Counted from the stretch's first letter, positions 10,541 to 22,545 are shown. The stretch: 64,000 nucleotides of DNA from Cynocephalus volans (GCF_027409185.1 NC_084462.1:21985577-22049576), one strand, 5' to 3'. Notes: generated from the letters alone by a model not told the origin. Program-made: numbers and translations.

Positions 10541-11704
10541 TCTTGGGGTACTCGGGGCTCTTGTGTGTGCCACCTCTAACCCTCTCACCCCACACACCAC
10601 ACTCTACTGCAGTATCAAGTTGACTGTCTGGCCTCCTACCCAGCTGCTCCTTCTTTATGCCCTGTCATCATCATCTTTGTCCCCCCAAGGCTTGCATGCA
10701 GAACTTGGGATAGCAGGTCCACACTGGGCCTGCTGTATGAATGATGGGGCAGGAACTGCTTTGTGTCCAAGAGCAGCAATCATCAAAGCAATGTTGGGAA
10801 ATTCCAAAGCCACATCATAGCATTCACTAATTTGGAGTTACTAACTACCACCGGGGGAAAAATAGTCAATTATTGGAAGAGAAGGAAAACCAGAAGCTAT
10901 GGATTTTGTGGGGTCTGATTAGCAAAGGCAGGCATGTGAGGAAAATTATCCCTGAAATTGAAGGGAAATCTGCCATCTTCCGTTGGGTCTGATAAGAAAG
11001 GATATCACTGGACTAGCTGATGTTGCCCTCTAGTAGTTTGCAAGGCAGGGAGAATAATGTGGGTCTCTACCTGGGTGGCCTCAGCTGACCAGGTGTTAGG
11101 AGGCCTCATCTGAGCCCACTTCTACTCATGTTTGAGGCACGGGATTACACCCCAGGATTCCCTGGATAGGGGCTCTCACTTTATGGCTCTGTTTCTCACA
11201 GCTGCCCCCAGGAGCCACATCCTTCCCCGCCCCCAACAGGCCAGGACCTCTGCTCGCCCTGAAGCTCTTGGCCACTCTCCACCAGTCCCCATTCTTAACC
11301 TGGCTGTCCCCCTAATGCTATCCAATCCTGTACCTGGCCCACCCCTCAGTTCCTCACCACAGGATTGTGGGAATGATGACCAATACAGGCGATACAAGAG
11401 AGATGGGAATGGGCTTTAAAGAGCTCTACTTGTGACAAAGAAATATGATGGTGTCTTATTAAAAATTAAAAATAAGGCGGGGCCTGAGAGTAGCTGTAGT
11501 TGTCCCAGAGCTGGAGCAAAATGCAGGTCACATAAAAGGGATGGAAAACAGTAACTGCTACAGAAGCCCCTCAAGGTGCAGAGACGCAACAAACAGAAGG
11601 GATCCTAAGTTTTCTAATTCTTGTTAAAGTTTTATTTACTAACCAATTAAGCATTTGGTATGGACGTGGTTCAGTAAGGGGTCCTGACAGTGGTCTTCGA
11701 GACC

Positions 11705-11885
11705 ACTCAACACCCAAATTCAGATGCAGGCTCAGTCCCGCACCAGCCTTGGCCAAGCCACGCCTTTTTTCTGAGCCTCAGACCCTGGGTGTAACCCGGG
11801 GGTAATAAGTACCTCGCAGGGCTGCTGTGAAGATTAGAGAAATTTAGGACACACAGCAGGTATGTGCCCAATATTTAGGGTTTCT
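11705..11885 (+). mobile_element. MIR element
   Basis: Contains the MIR series ttggccaagccacg, ctgagcctcagaccctgg, gggctgctgtgaagattaga. It sits immediately upstream of the BRI3 CpG island. Confidence 0.6.
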
Positions 11886-12459
11886 CAAAACGGGAGAGTT
11901 ATTTGCATTCAGTGTCCACGACCCCTTTAAATTACCTAACTCGTCAAAAAAGAAAACGGCGAATGTGCGCAGGAGCGGAGCACCAACCAGGCCGCGGCTG
12001 GGAGGCACGCCCCGGCTTCTCCTGCAGGAGTTCGCCCTTTGCGCTGACCGGAGTCTCGTCCCTCAGCCGAGCTGCGGGGATAAGCAGAGGGCGAGGCCTG
12101 GGGACGCACCTCGCCCCGACACCGCCCAGGTCGCTCGCCTCCCCCATGGGTGGGTGGGCCCGGTGGGCTCGGACCTTGGGACTCCAACCGGCCAGGAGTC
12201 TCCGCCTTCCGAGAAGCAAAGACCAGTCCCGGCTCTGCGGGTCTGCGGGGGGAGGACGCGGGCCATAAAGGTCACGACCCTATGGGTCTTCTCCCGGCCG
12301 TTGTGGGGGTGGGGCATCCTCGCGCTGGGCGCTCTTAAGTCCAAGAGGCGCAAGCGGTCACTGTCCGACAGCAGCAGGCGGGGCGGCCGTGGAAGGGCGC
12401 GGCCCCTTTAAGACGCCCCGCGACCCCGTCCCGCGCCCCGCCCTTAGCGGCGAGCCACC

Positions 12460-12467
12460 CACGTGAC
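12460..12467 (+). promoter_or_regulatory. BRI3: E-box CACGTGAC, possible CLEAR-like (TFEB/USF) site
   Basis: Reads ccacccacgtgacccg, about 205 bp before the ATG. On the reverse strand the decamer gtcacgtggg matches 8 of 10 bases of the CLEAR consensus GTCACGTGAC. USF, MITF or TFEB could use it. Function is inferred. Confidence 0.45.
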
Positions 12468-12668
12468 CCGGGTCTTGTGACTAGCCGCGGAAGGGGGCGG
12501 GGGGAAGCCCGCGGAGCGCGCGCGCCCGCCCGCCCCGCCCCACCCGCGTCTGCCTCAGAGGGGCCCGAGCCGCCCGCTCCGCCGCCGCCGCCGTCCCCGC
12601 CGCCGCGTCCCCGCCGGGGCCGACCGAGCTGAGCCGGGCCGGAGCGGGCGGGCGCGGGCCGGGCCGCC

Positions 12669-12810
12669 ATGGACCACAAACCCTTACTGCAGGAGCGGCC
12701 TCCCGCCTACAACCTGGAGGCCGGCCAGGGCGACTACCCGTGCGGCCCGCACGGCTACGGCGCCATCCCCACCGCGCCCCCGCCGCCGCCCTACCCCTAC
12801 CTCGTCACAG
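12669..12810 (+). CDS. BRI3: BRI3 coding exon 1
   Basis: From the ATG to the donor cag|gtgggc. Encodes residues 1-47 and the first base of codon 48 (Gly): the cytosolic Pro-rich N-terminus with both PPxY motifs. It lies inside the CpG island. Confidence 0.95.
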
Positions 12811-15800
12811 GTGGGCCCAGCCGGGGGCGCGCGGCGGGCCCCGAGACAACTTTCCCCGGGGACCGCGCGGTCGGTGCCGAGGGGCAGACCCGGGTCGGGG
12901 CCCCGGGGCCGTGGGGCGGGGAGGCCGGCCTGGGCCCGCGTGGGAGCTCCCCGGACCGGAGCTGCGACCCTGCTGTCGGCCCTATCCGGCCTCGGGATCG
13001 GCGCTGCCGAGGGCCTTGGGTCCTCCTGGGGGTCTGGTGTTTCGGGCCAGCCCTTCCCGGGGAGGGCCGTAGCCCTGTTCCGAGTGAACTTTGTGTTAAG
13101 GAGTTGCTGTTTGCAAACCAGCCCCTGATAAAGCCCGTAGTAGGCGCTTAGCGCATTCTCGATGGTGGCGAGGACGAGGGTTATTTGGGGGCTAGGGGAA
13201 GGGCAGGAGAAGTCGTCCTCCAATTCGTCTTCCTCCTGGCTCCTGCTGAGGCGTCTTTCCGCCCGCAGGGATCCCCACCCACCACCCCAGGGTCTACAGC
13301 ATCCACAGTCGAACTGTCACCCGGTACCCTGCCAACTCCATCGTCGTCGTGGGAGGCTGCCCGGTGTGCAGGTAAGTCTGCGGTCGGACTGGCCCCTGGA
13401 AGCTGCTGAGAACACACACATCCAGCACTTTACAAAGGCAGCATGGGTTGGGGGTGTGGGTCCGCCTTGACTTGGAGCTTGAGGTGGTCCTTCACGGGAG
13501 GGGCAGACAAGCTGCCGGTGTTCAGTGTGGGAGAGTGTGGATTCACTCACCTTAGGCTCTGATGATATTTTGTGGGATAAAGTTCCTTTTTCTGGAGAGT
13601 TGAGTACATTTGGGGCCTTATGACCCAAGTGAGTGGGTTGCAGAAATGGGATCAATTGGACTGATAGTCGTTTGTCCCTTTTTCTGGAACCTGCCAGGAA
13701 TCAAGTTTCTTTTTTCCCCTCCCGTTTCCACAAGTTTACTCTGCAGTGATTCTTTAAGGTTATCAACAGAAGGTTTTGTTGGAAAGGGGCATTTCGAAGT
13801 GGAGAGACCTAAGGTGGCCAGTGTGTTTGAGGAGCTGGGTCCAGGAAGCCAGGGGAGCAATTGCTGAAAAGGCTGCTGTCTCCAAGCAGAGCTTAAATAC
13901 TCCTGGCCATCAGCTGGACCCGTGGCAACCCGTGGTTCTTTGTTTGGACTGGGAGTGTTTTTTTCATGTTCTCATATTGGAGCCTATAGATACTTTCTGA
14001 CAATTGTTTTTATAGGCCCTAGGTGCAGCGAGATGCTTGTTTTGTGTAGGTCTTAAGGATTCAAATCCAGATAAAACGGTTCTTGCCCTTGGCAGATGGG
14101 GTGCTCAGATGGTTTAGAAAGTCAGGGCAGAGTTGGCAGGGGCAGGGTTTGCAGCCTATGTCCTGGAGGAGGAAGTTGAAGTCTCTGAGATGGAATTAAG
14201 AAACCCCAGTTTGGACTTAGACTTCATTTCAAAAGTGTATCTGTAAGGCTCAGAGTAGAGTCATAGGGAAGTTAATGATTTCAGGACCAGAGGGGGCAAC
14301 TGCCCAGGAAACATGAGGGTCCAGGAAGAGGGAGAGTGTTGTAGAGGTCGGGGCAAGAGGCTGGAACCCTGGACCTGACCTTGTGCCTAGAAAGGGGGCT
14401 GTGGAGAGCCCCTGGAGACCAGGCACCCGCCTGGGGACCCCGTTACAAACCCAGACTGGGGTGTGTGTTCTGCCCGAGCTGGTGGTCAGATGAAGCACTG
14501 GCCTTTGGAGAATGTGAGGGGGAGGGAGGGAAGGCAGGGTAGGACACTGGCTGCCTCCTGAACTCAGATCTCTCCAGGAGCTGCACCTATGGTGTCAGGG
14601 CTGTTTGGGTTGAAGGCACATGGAGTGGACTTGGAGAAGAGGGGCATGGACAGGGAGATGTCACATGCCTGTGAATGGGGAAAAAGGGTCAAGACTTGGT
14701 CCCTTTGGTAGAGAGCCATTGGGAATCCTTCTGGAAAGTTACATGAGGAGGTGATAACTGTTTGTTTGGCTATGATTCTAATTCTGGGGGCTCAGAGCCC
14801 TTCTGTCCCCACTTGGCCCAGCTGGAGGATTACAAGGGCCCATTTGGGTGGGGTAGGGGGGTAGGGGGTGGAGACTTTGAATGATCTCCCTAGTTTAAGG
14901 AGGGGTGTCAGGCTGGCTGACTAGAGGGAGGATCAGAAGGTGCCTGGAACAGAGGAGTCTGGCTGAGATTTCAGGGTCTATCTGTGCCCCCACTCCATCC
15001 TGTGCCCAGCCTGCCGGAGAAGCTGGGTTCAGATCCTGGCCCTGCCAGGTACAGCTGGGAAATGGGGCGTCTGCTAAGCCCCTGAACTGGGAAGAGGGGA
15101 AGAAGGGGAGACCAGCAGCAGGGCAGTGGTCATAGAGGCCAAGGAGCTTCCAGGCTGTGGGCCTGGGTGGGCCCGCTGCTGTCACTTCTGTTGTAGTGGG
15201 AAGCGCTTTCCCTGACACTTCCCTTTCTAGGATGGGAAATGTAGTGCTCACCTGTCATGCAGATCTCTCTGCTCTTCAGGGGAGGGTTTTAGGTACAGGG
15301 CTGCTGGGAGGCTGAGGGGGGGTGGGCCATGTTCATTTGGGAACTGGCTTCTTCCCTTTTACATTCATATTACAGCAGGCAGTGAGGAATGCTGGGTCCT
15401 CTGAGGACAAGTTTGGTGGGGGGGGGGGGGGCTTCGATCCTTTAAGTTGGGACCAGAGCACTCTTTTGATCCAACTAGGACCCCTCCTCCCTGGGCTGGG
15501 AGGGACAGATGTCGGCCAGTAGGGCCCTCCTAGTCCTGGGGTCCTGCACATGCCCGGGTCCCTGCCCCCTGCGCCCTCTGCTGCTGGAGTGTGGGCCAGG
15601 TTCCCAGGCAGCGGCTGGCGGTGGCCAGGGGAATGGGCAGCAGGAGGAGGGGAGCTCTGCTGCTGGTTGGGAGAGGGTGTGTGGCCTCCAGGGCCACCCC
15701 TGTCTAGGGAGAGGGAATGGAATGTTTCCCTGAAAACAGTCGAGTCTGGCTACGGTCTGGTGTCTCAGGGCTGGGAGACAGGACACTTCTCGTGTGACCA

Positions 15801-18800
15801 CACTTCTTCCCTTTCCAGACCTAGCCTGCCAGGCTCTGTTCCCTCCCTCCCTGGTGGCTTGGCAGGAGTTTGCCCGAGTCACACGTCTGTGATTCCCTCT
15901 GAGTGAGGCTTGGCATAGGAGGCCTCTGTCGCTTGTCAGTTTGCCATCCCGTCTGAGCCTTCCATTAAGCAGCCTGACGCCATCTTCCCCTTTTAGCCGT
16001 TGACAAGAAAGCATTTCTTTCAACCTCAGCAGATGAGTGAATCTCATGCTCTGCTTCTTCCCACCCCCCTCACTTTGCCCCTGGCCTACCCTAGGCCGTT
16101 TGGACTAAGCACGCCTTGGCCAGTGGGGCGTCTATGCAGGTCTGGCCTCTCTGAAGTTGGATTCTCCCCTGCCCAGTGAGGCCAGTGACCCTTCCCTGGG
16201 GTGTGGGCTGCCTCTAGATGCAGGATGAGGTGGTAGCACTGTGGATCTCTGCAGCCCGGCCTGTATCCAGTGAGCACAGACAGTACAGTGAGTGCTGGAG
16301 AGGAGCCTGCGCCCTACAGGGAGGGCTGCTGAGAGGGCGCCCTGGGCAGCACAGGGCAGAGGTGGCAATGAGCAGAAAGCAGCAACCAGCCTGGCCTGCC
16401 CCAGGCTCTCCTCAAACACTGGGTGGTCATCACGAGTTCAGGTTTGGGGATGATCAGAGAGGTAGGAGGAAATCCAGGAAAGAATGGGGTCTTTCTTGGC
16501 AGCCAAGAAGTTAAAGGAACAGCTGTCAAGGTCAGATGCTGCCCAGAGGTTCAGAATGGAGCACAGGTGGTCAGTGTGGGAGAGCCATTGGAGGACAGAG
16601 GCAAGTTGCTGAGGGCTGTGGAGGGCAGGGGTTACAAAGTAGAATTTGTGGAGGGGTCGTGAGAGGAGGGAACCTGTGACAGAGCCTTGGGCTTCTGGAT
16701 GGTGGCAGGTGTGGAGAGGCTGCTCCCTCCCGCCAGCTATGACTGGAAGCCAGAACTGCATCCTTGGTTTGGGGAAGTGGGTGAGGGCAGTTGGCTGCAC
16801 GTGGGCTGGCTAGGATGGGCCCTGCCCATGGCCCCATGGGCTCTCCCTGTCCTAAGACAGTCCTGGACCAAGGTGGGGGGAGCAGTGGACAGACTAGCCG
16901 GGACTCGTGCCCAGGGCCATGTGCCAGGCAGGTTGTGCAGACTGCGGGGCCGGGGCTGATCCTGGGTGATCTGTGCTGCGCCTCCAGCAGGCCTGTGTTC
17001 CCTCGCTCATCCAGGAACCCCTCCCAGGGCCCACCTCCAGGATCAAGTGGCCACTTCCACTGTAAGGCTAGAGTCAGGGTTTAAAGAAGCATTTTCAGAA
17101 TTAGTCAGTTCCCTGACTAATTCTGAAATTCCAGAATCCTTCCCTGACCACTCCCCCCACCAGCCTATCGCACCAGGAGTGGAGGAGGGCCCTTCTAGCC
17201 ACAGTTAGAAGGACGGACAAACTGGGTTTGGATTCTGAGCCAGTTGATAGAGTTGAAACTTGTCCTGACTGATTTGGGCTTTTGTTAGGTTTGCTGGGGA
17301 CAGGCAGGTAGGAGGGCAGCAGCTGTCTTCCTGGGGCAGAAGGCTTCCCCTAGCCTGCGCTGCTTGGTCCAGTGGGTGCTGGGGCCACTCTGCAGCTTGT
17401 GGAGTTTTGCTGAATCAAGGTTGGCCTAGAGGTTAGATTGTGTTTCTCAATTCAGAAGATTTTGGGTTTTAAAAAACTAAATTATGCCAACCCTACTTTT
17501 GAGGTCTGGGACAGTACTGTGGTTAAAACGTTAATATTTTTGCAGCACGATGTGAATATTCACATTAAGTAGGATAAATTAAGACTATAAATAGCCACCC
17601 ATCAGTTCAGGTCACATGTTGTTACCAAGTGAGTTTGCTACAAACTTACCAAAAGTTCTGCTTTCGGAGCTTCTTGGCATTTGGAATTGTGGGTATGGGG
17701 TGTGGAATCTTGGGGCGTAGGGTGTGTCGCCCTCGATTGAGCTGTGCTCAGAGCCTGAAGCTTTCTGAATGCAAAGGTGATGGCAGATCTCTTCTCCATC
17801 TCTCTGGCCTTTTGAAGCCGTTCTCAGTATGTGGGTTCAAGTCATCGTTCCCAGGGGATGACGATTCTTGGGCGGGTCTGGGGTCACAGATTCTTGTTGG
17901 CAGATGTCTGAGCCTTGTGGGTGATTGGATTCCTTCCAGTGCACGGGTGTTACTAAAGGGAAACGTCCCTGCTCTTCCCAGAGACCTGGTGACCTTGGTC
18001 CTGTAAGAGTGGGATGAAGGTCAGTGGGGGTGGGGTGAGGGAGGCTGCCTATGGAGGGGTGTGGGGGTCTTGTAGGTATCAGATCTGGTACTCATGACTA
18101 AGGGGTCAGCAGAGGGTGGCATGAGCTGTGCAGCTCTGCTCTGGCTGGAGGACGTGATGGATTTGGACAGAAAACACGGTGGGTTTGTAGGTTTGAAGGG
18201 TGTGAGTTTCCCAGTGCCTGGGAGGCCGAGGGGTCAGGTCAGCCAGTTTTGCCCATTGCTTTGCTTCACTTCATAAGTTCTCATGAGAAAGCGATGTGTC
18301 GGGCCACGATGCTGGGCCTCAGGAGGCTGGGCTGGCCGCTGCCAGGCACCTTAGTGCCCAGGTAGTGCCCATGTCCTGGCCTCGTGTCAGGGAGAGCCCA
18401 GAGGAGAGTGACCAGACTTCCTGGGCTTCCTCCAGCTTTGACAGTGTAGACAGGATTTGGGATCTGGATAGAAAATTAGGGAGGAGGCAGGTGGGGGCTG
18501 CCGCCCTTTGAACTTTACCCTAGAGAACAGCAGCAACCTGTAGATGGGACAGCTCATGTGGACAGGTGCACCAGGCAACACCAGGAAGCCCCCACCCCAG
18601 CCTCATCACACACACATGTCCCTACTGTGGGGAGACTTTGCGCCAACAGGGCTTCTCCAGCCAGGGGTGCTTTGTGCCCACCTGCACCTCAGTGCACCTC
18701 CACGGCACTGAGGACAACAGGCCAGGGCCTCATCTGGCCCCAGCCTCCTCCTGGGCCCCTCTGGGAGACTGGGCTCTACTCCTAATAGCTTGACCCTTAA

Positions 18801-21800
18801 GTGAGCAGCCGGGTAGGTGCTCAGCCAGATAGTCAGTGTCCTCGGGCCTGGTTGATGCCCGGAGGCTCCTGGTTTCATCACTGGCTAACGGAGATGCGGG
18901 GTGAGGCACCCTGGGGACTCCTTTAGAGAGCAGGAGAGTGTTTTGGAAGGTTTTCTCAGCTGGTTCACTTCTGCCCTCTGCTTTTTCATGGGACATTTTC
19001 TAACCGGAACATGCAAACCAGTGTGTTTCTTGGGATTGCAACTGTAGGTAGAAAATTTGTGCAGAGGGCCGGCCCGTGGCTCACTTGGGAGAGTGTGTTG
19101 CTTATAACACCAAGGCCATGGGTTTGGATCCCTATATAGGGATGGCCGGTTGGCTTACTTGGGAGAGCATGGTGCTGACAACACCAAGTCAAGGGTTAAG
19201 ATCCCCTTACAGGTCTTTAAAAAAAAAAAAATTTGTGCAGATGCCAGGAACAAACAGGAAAATGAAGCACATAAGCTCCCTTGTGTGCTCTAAGGCCCTC
19301 TGGCCTCCCTCCAGCTACCCTGGAAGTTCTCAGCCCAGGGCAGCCTGTCATATGTCCTATGTGCAGGGACACAGCTGGTGGCTTAGGGCCTTCCCACTGT
19401 AGCTTTGTGGCCTCAGGTACTTTTTCAGCTGGGTCTTCTGCCAGCTGGACCCTTGGTTGGAAGCTGGGGCAGCAGGTGCTTTTTGCTCAGGCCAGCTGGT
19501 GGGGGTGTCCTGCGCAGTTTGGACTTGCAGGAGAGCCATGGGAGGGGCTGAGCAGTAGTGTGGTGGCTTGATGACCTGTAGTGCTTAGAAATGAGACACT
19601 TTTGTAAAAATCCATATAAGAAATGGTAAGTAACTCTGTGGATACAAACTTGGGCCTCTTAATGAGCTTCACCTTAGAGCAGGGCTTCCCTGTGCCCATC
19701 AGCAGAAAGGGCAGTGTCACATGAGTTTGGGAAACATTGGGTGAAATGGTTCACTAGGTGTCTACACTACAGGACTTCTCTGAGCCTCAGTGAACTACAT
19801 ACATTGGGATTGTCCAAGAGGGGGAAGAGAAAACATTTTCCCCAAACTGTTTGGCCAGAGAATCCCCTTTTCTTTTCTGTGGAGCTTATCAGGGAGATTA
19901 GTGTTTCAGGACTAGGGCCTTTGGGAAATGCTGCTACAAGTTACTGTTGTCTTAAATTTGTTTTAGGCAACTCCCTCTGAGTGGGTTGGAGGGAGGTAGG
20001 TAGGTGGACATTGAGTTTGACTTTTTTTCTTAAGCAATTGAAAACCAGACTTTTCGAATATCCTGGTTTATTTTTTCATGATTCCCAGAGAAGCAGGAAG
20101 CAGGAACTGGTCCCATTTCTGGGAAGAAGCTGGCCTGTGGCCCCCTGCAGGGCTCATGGGCTCCTGCTGGAGTGGGCTCCCTCACCTGCAGCTCCAGCCT
20201 TGCTCAGTGAGGCTTTGGCAGGAGCAGCCCTCAAGTGAGAAAGGGCCTTCAGCAGCTGCTGCTTTGGCATTTTGAGTTTTGGTGAGGTCTTGTGTTTGGG
20301 CTCTTCATTTGTATCCTTGCTCGATGTTTGATAAGCTGCGACCTTCCTCTCTACATAAGGGGGCGTAGGAGCAGCAGTTGCTTCCAGGCTCTTGTGGGCA
20401 TAAAAGATGGGTAGCAGTATTCAAGACGCTGGGGGTGGGGCAGTGGACAATAGAGACGTAAGTGGCATTAGAAACATCCAGGATGCTGGGTTGGGGGTAT
20501 GGGAGTGGGGTACTCTGCATGGCCATAGTGACATTTTCTCCCCTTAGCAGTGCAAAGGTCAGCAGGTCAGCTCACAGAAAGCTTCCCTATTGAAAGCAGG
20601 TGGGGATCAGCTCAGATCCTTGCCCGTAGGTTGCCACCTGTGTGATCTTCATTCAGCCTCCTCACTGAGCCCTTCCTCCTCTGGGGCCAGCTCAGTATCA
20701 CCTCCTGGAGAGATCCTCTCTGCCCCCCCCCATTTGTTCTTTCTTGGCCCCCTCTTTGTTCCCTTCTCAGTACTCAGCAGGTTTCTTCTGGTGAAGCTCC
20801 ACCAGGACAGGGGCCTGATCACCCCACCCTTGCCCTCAGTACTGGACTGGGGCTGGCCACCTCAGGAGCTCTTTTGAATCTTTCTGGGAGGAGTGAAGCT
20901 TTTCTCCTTCGGGCTGAACTGACTAGTTTGGTTCCTCTTATAATTTCGCCTGTCTCCAAAACTTTCTAGAAGTAGTTTAAGGAGCAGAGCTGAGCACAGC
21001 ACTCCTGCTTCCTACCTTTGGGACCTCTGAAAAGGACCCTTGAAATTTGAGTGAAGGGCTGGCCAGTTAGCTCAGTTGGTTAGAGTATGGTGCTGATGAC
21101 ACCAACATCCAGGCTTCCCTCCCTGTACCTGCCAACCGCCACTACCCCGCCCCCCCACCCCGCCAAAAGAAATCTGAGTGATGACTTCAAGTCACTGGCC
21201 CTGTGCTCCTTGGCACATGATGTGGGTGAGGCCCCCAGGTTTGTTAGTGTTCTGTATTACGCACATTGAAGGTGAACTGGAGTTGTTTTGAAAAGGAAGC
21301 TTTGAGATGAAATTTCTCAAGTGGCACTCTAGACATTACGTGAACATGGCTGATTTCAGTCTTTCACTAGCTGTACCCCCCATAACAATAAAAAACAAAC
21401 AAAACCAGCTCCTACTTTATCACTTTTTTGGGCATTTTTCTCAAGTGGATGGAAAAAAATGTTTTCAACACTGAGAAAATATCCTAAAATGACAGGTTTT
21501 TTGGGGGGGGGGGGATCTTGTTTTCAGAGATGCAAGAATTTTTATAGACAGTAGCACTTACTGCTTGTTGCTCCTTCCATTTGTGAAAGTGTGTGGCAGC
21601 TCATGGTGACTGAATGTTCTTTCCTTGATAGATTTCAAGTGGTGTAGTACCTTTCAACTAAGTTCTTTGAATTTTATATGTAACGACTAAAAAGCAGCCG
21701 CTTGCCATCCTACTTCATAAATTGGCACATGCAGCCCATTTTAGTGGCCCTTTAGGCCAGTGGGGTTGGTTGCTGAGGGAGGGGTGAAGGCTGTCTTTTT

Positions 21801-22115
21801 CAGGCAGATTCCCACTGTAAGTCACCAGCTGTCCCTGTGTCAATCATAAGCCATGGGTCTGTGTGCAAGGGTGGGCATGGAAAGGATTTCTCAGGGGGAG
21901 GGGGTCAGGGGTCTGGTGGGACATCAGGCCAGGCCTCTGGCTCTGTTGATTGTCCTAATCCTCCTGCCCTCTCTCTCTGCAGAGTTGGGGTTTTGGAGGA
22001 CTGCTTCACCTTCCTGGGCATCTTCTTGGCCATCATCTTGTTTCCCTTTGGATTCATCTGCTGTTTTGCCTTAAGGAAGCGAAGATGCCCCAACTGTGGA
22101 GCAACCTTTACTTAA
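12669..22115 (+). CDS. BRI3: BRI3, brain protein I3 (complete, 3 coding exons)
   Basis: Coding exons join 12669-12810, 13269-13371 and 21983-22115 (142+103+133 nt), giving 125 codons plus TAA. The ATG has a full Kozak context (gccgccatgg), and the product matches BRI3 as I know it from human almost throughout. Residues 1-50 are Pro/Tyr/Gly-rich with two PPxY motifs (PPAY at 11-14, PPPY at 39-42), typical ligands of NEDD4-family WW domains. CPVC (78-81) and CPNC (117-120) bracket a hydrophobic stretch at about 88-111, and a basic ALRKRR run precedes the second pair. This resembles a LITAF-type zinc-binding membrane domain. The family is known as a lysosome/endosome-associated membrane protein linked to TNF-induced cell death and to BRI3BP. 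The last residue is Thr; human has Ala as I recall. Identity is very secure; molecular function is not. Confidence 0.95.
13269..13371 (+). CDS. BRI3: BRI3 coding exon 2
   Basis: Acceptor cccgcag|gg and donor ag|gtaagt. Encodes residues 48-81 and most of codon 82, including [16 protein letters not shown] with the first CxxC pair. The phase agrees with both neighbours. Confidence 0.95.
17093..17128. repeat. Perfect 16-bp inverted repeat (hairpin), 4-nt loop
   Basis: The arm at 17093-17108 (tttcagaattagtcag) is the exact reverse complement of 17113-17128, with loop ttcc. One mismatch follows, then one more possible pair. It lies in BRI3 intron 2 and has no obvious relation to a listed repeat. 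Confidence 0.9.
19066..19227 (+). mobile_element. Dimeric tRNA-Ile SINE (CYN-type)
   Basis: Both halves present with a poly(A) tail. Target-site duplication aaaatttgtgcaga at 19052-19065 and 19228-19241. Intronic, sense to BRI3. Confidence 0.9.
21055..21168 (+). mobile_element. Monomeric tRNA-Ile SINE
   Basis: Starts gggctggccagttagctcag. Target-site duplication gaaatttgagtga at 21042-21054 and gaaatctgagtga at 21169-21181. Confidence 0.85.
21983..22115 (+). CDS. BRI3: BRI3 coding exon 3 (stop)
   Basis: Acceptor ctctctgcag|agttgg. Encodes the end of Arg82, then [20 protein letters not shown], the rest of the hydrophobic segment, the basic run, CPNC and the stop TAA at 22113-22115. Confidence 0.97.
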
Positions 22116-22395
22116 AGGGAACAACACACCTGGCTTTCCTACATTCAGCTGTCTTTTTCTAATGTAAATGTTGTGTACAATAGTTTTATTTGATTAAGCT
22201 TCAGGACTGTTTTGTAAAGTGCAGTGGGATAGATTTGGCATGTGCGAGCTGAGGTTTCACAGAGCGTGGCAAGGCAGCAGCGCTGCTCCCCAGGTTAATG
22301 ACAACTCAATAAAACACTGCTTTTATTCTTTGCAGTCTCCAATTTGAGAAAGGTGAGAAATACTGTTTTAAATAAATGAGATTCATACCATTGTT
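22116..22395 (+). other. BRI3: BRI3 3'UTR with two poly(A) signals
   Basis: Short 3'UTR with AATAAA at 22308-22313 and again at 22371-22376, allowing two nearby cleavage sites. On the other strand TTTATT at 22184-22189 and 22322-22327 could also act as AATAAA. Confidence 0.8.
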
Positions 22396-22419
22396 TACCT
22401 GGTTCTGCTTATTCAGTGT

Positions 22420-22545
22420 TTATGCACTGCCACTTAAATCAAGCTTTGTTATGGAAATTTCAGACATACAAAATAGAGAATAATGTACCCATTGCCCAGC
22501 TTCACAACATGCTCCAATCTGTGACCAATTATAATCATCTTCTCT
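22420..22545. mobile_element. Possible ancient LINE fragment between the two gene ends
   Basis: Reads ttcagacatacaaaatagag ... acccattgcccagcttcaca, resembling the 3' region of old L1 families. Assignment is tentative. Confidence 0.35.

Larger units (their letters stand above)
2336..12000. other. Intergenic region between the ERV and the BRI3 promoter
   Basis: No convincing exon was found. The open frames here are short, lie in repeats or C-rich stretches, and match no protein I recognise. Contents are the SINE, MIR and L2 copies listed separately, an AT-rich stretch at about 7785-7850, and segments at about 4640-4800 resembling an old mammal-wide repeat that I could not name. Confidence 0.6.
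11940..12980 (+). promoter_or_regulatory. BRI3: BRI3 CpG island and promoter region
   Basis: Strongly GC-rich and dense in CpG, unlike either flank. It covers the presumed transcription start, the 5'UTR, coding exon 1 and the first part of intron 1. No TATA box stands out. Sp1-type GC boxes are visible, for example gggggcggggg at about 12493-12503 and ccgccccgccc at about 12530-12540, plus a CACGTG E-box at 12460-12465. This is the usual architecture of a broadly expressed gene. The exact start site cannot be read from sequence. Confidence 0.8.
13372..21982 (+). other. BRI3: BRI3 intron 2
   Basis: 8.6-kb intron, GT-AG. Mostly unique GC-rich sequence with few repeats: SINEs at 19066-19227 and 21055-21168, segments at about 16435-16660 and 18365-18560 resembling an old unassigned mammal-wide repeat, a G run near 15417-15431, and a hairpin at 17093-17128. 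No convincing alternative exon was recognised. Confidence 0.8.

Noticed and set aside
11903-13223. Long overlapping open frames on both strands around BRI3 exon 1
   Set aside because: They are GC-rich frames of the CpG island, with Pro/Arg/Gly/Ala-rich composition and no similarity I recognise. Only the spliced BRI3 frame is supported.
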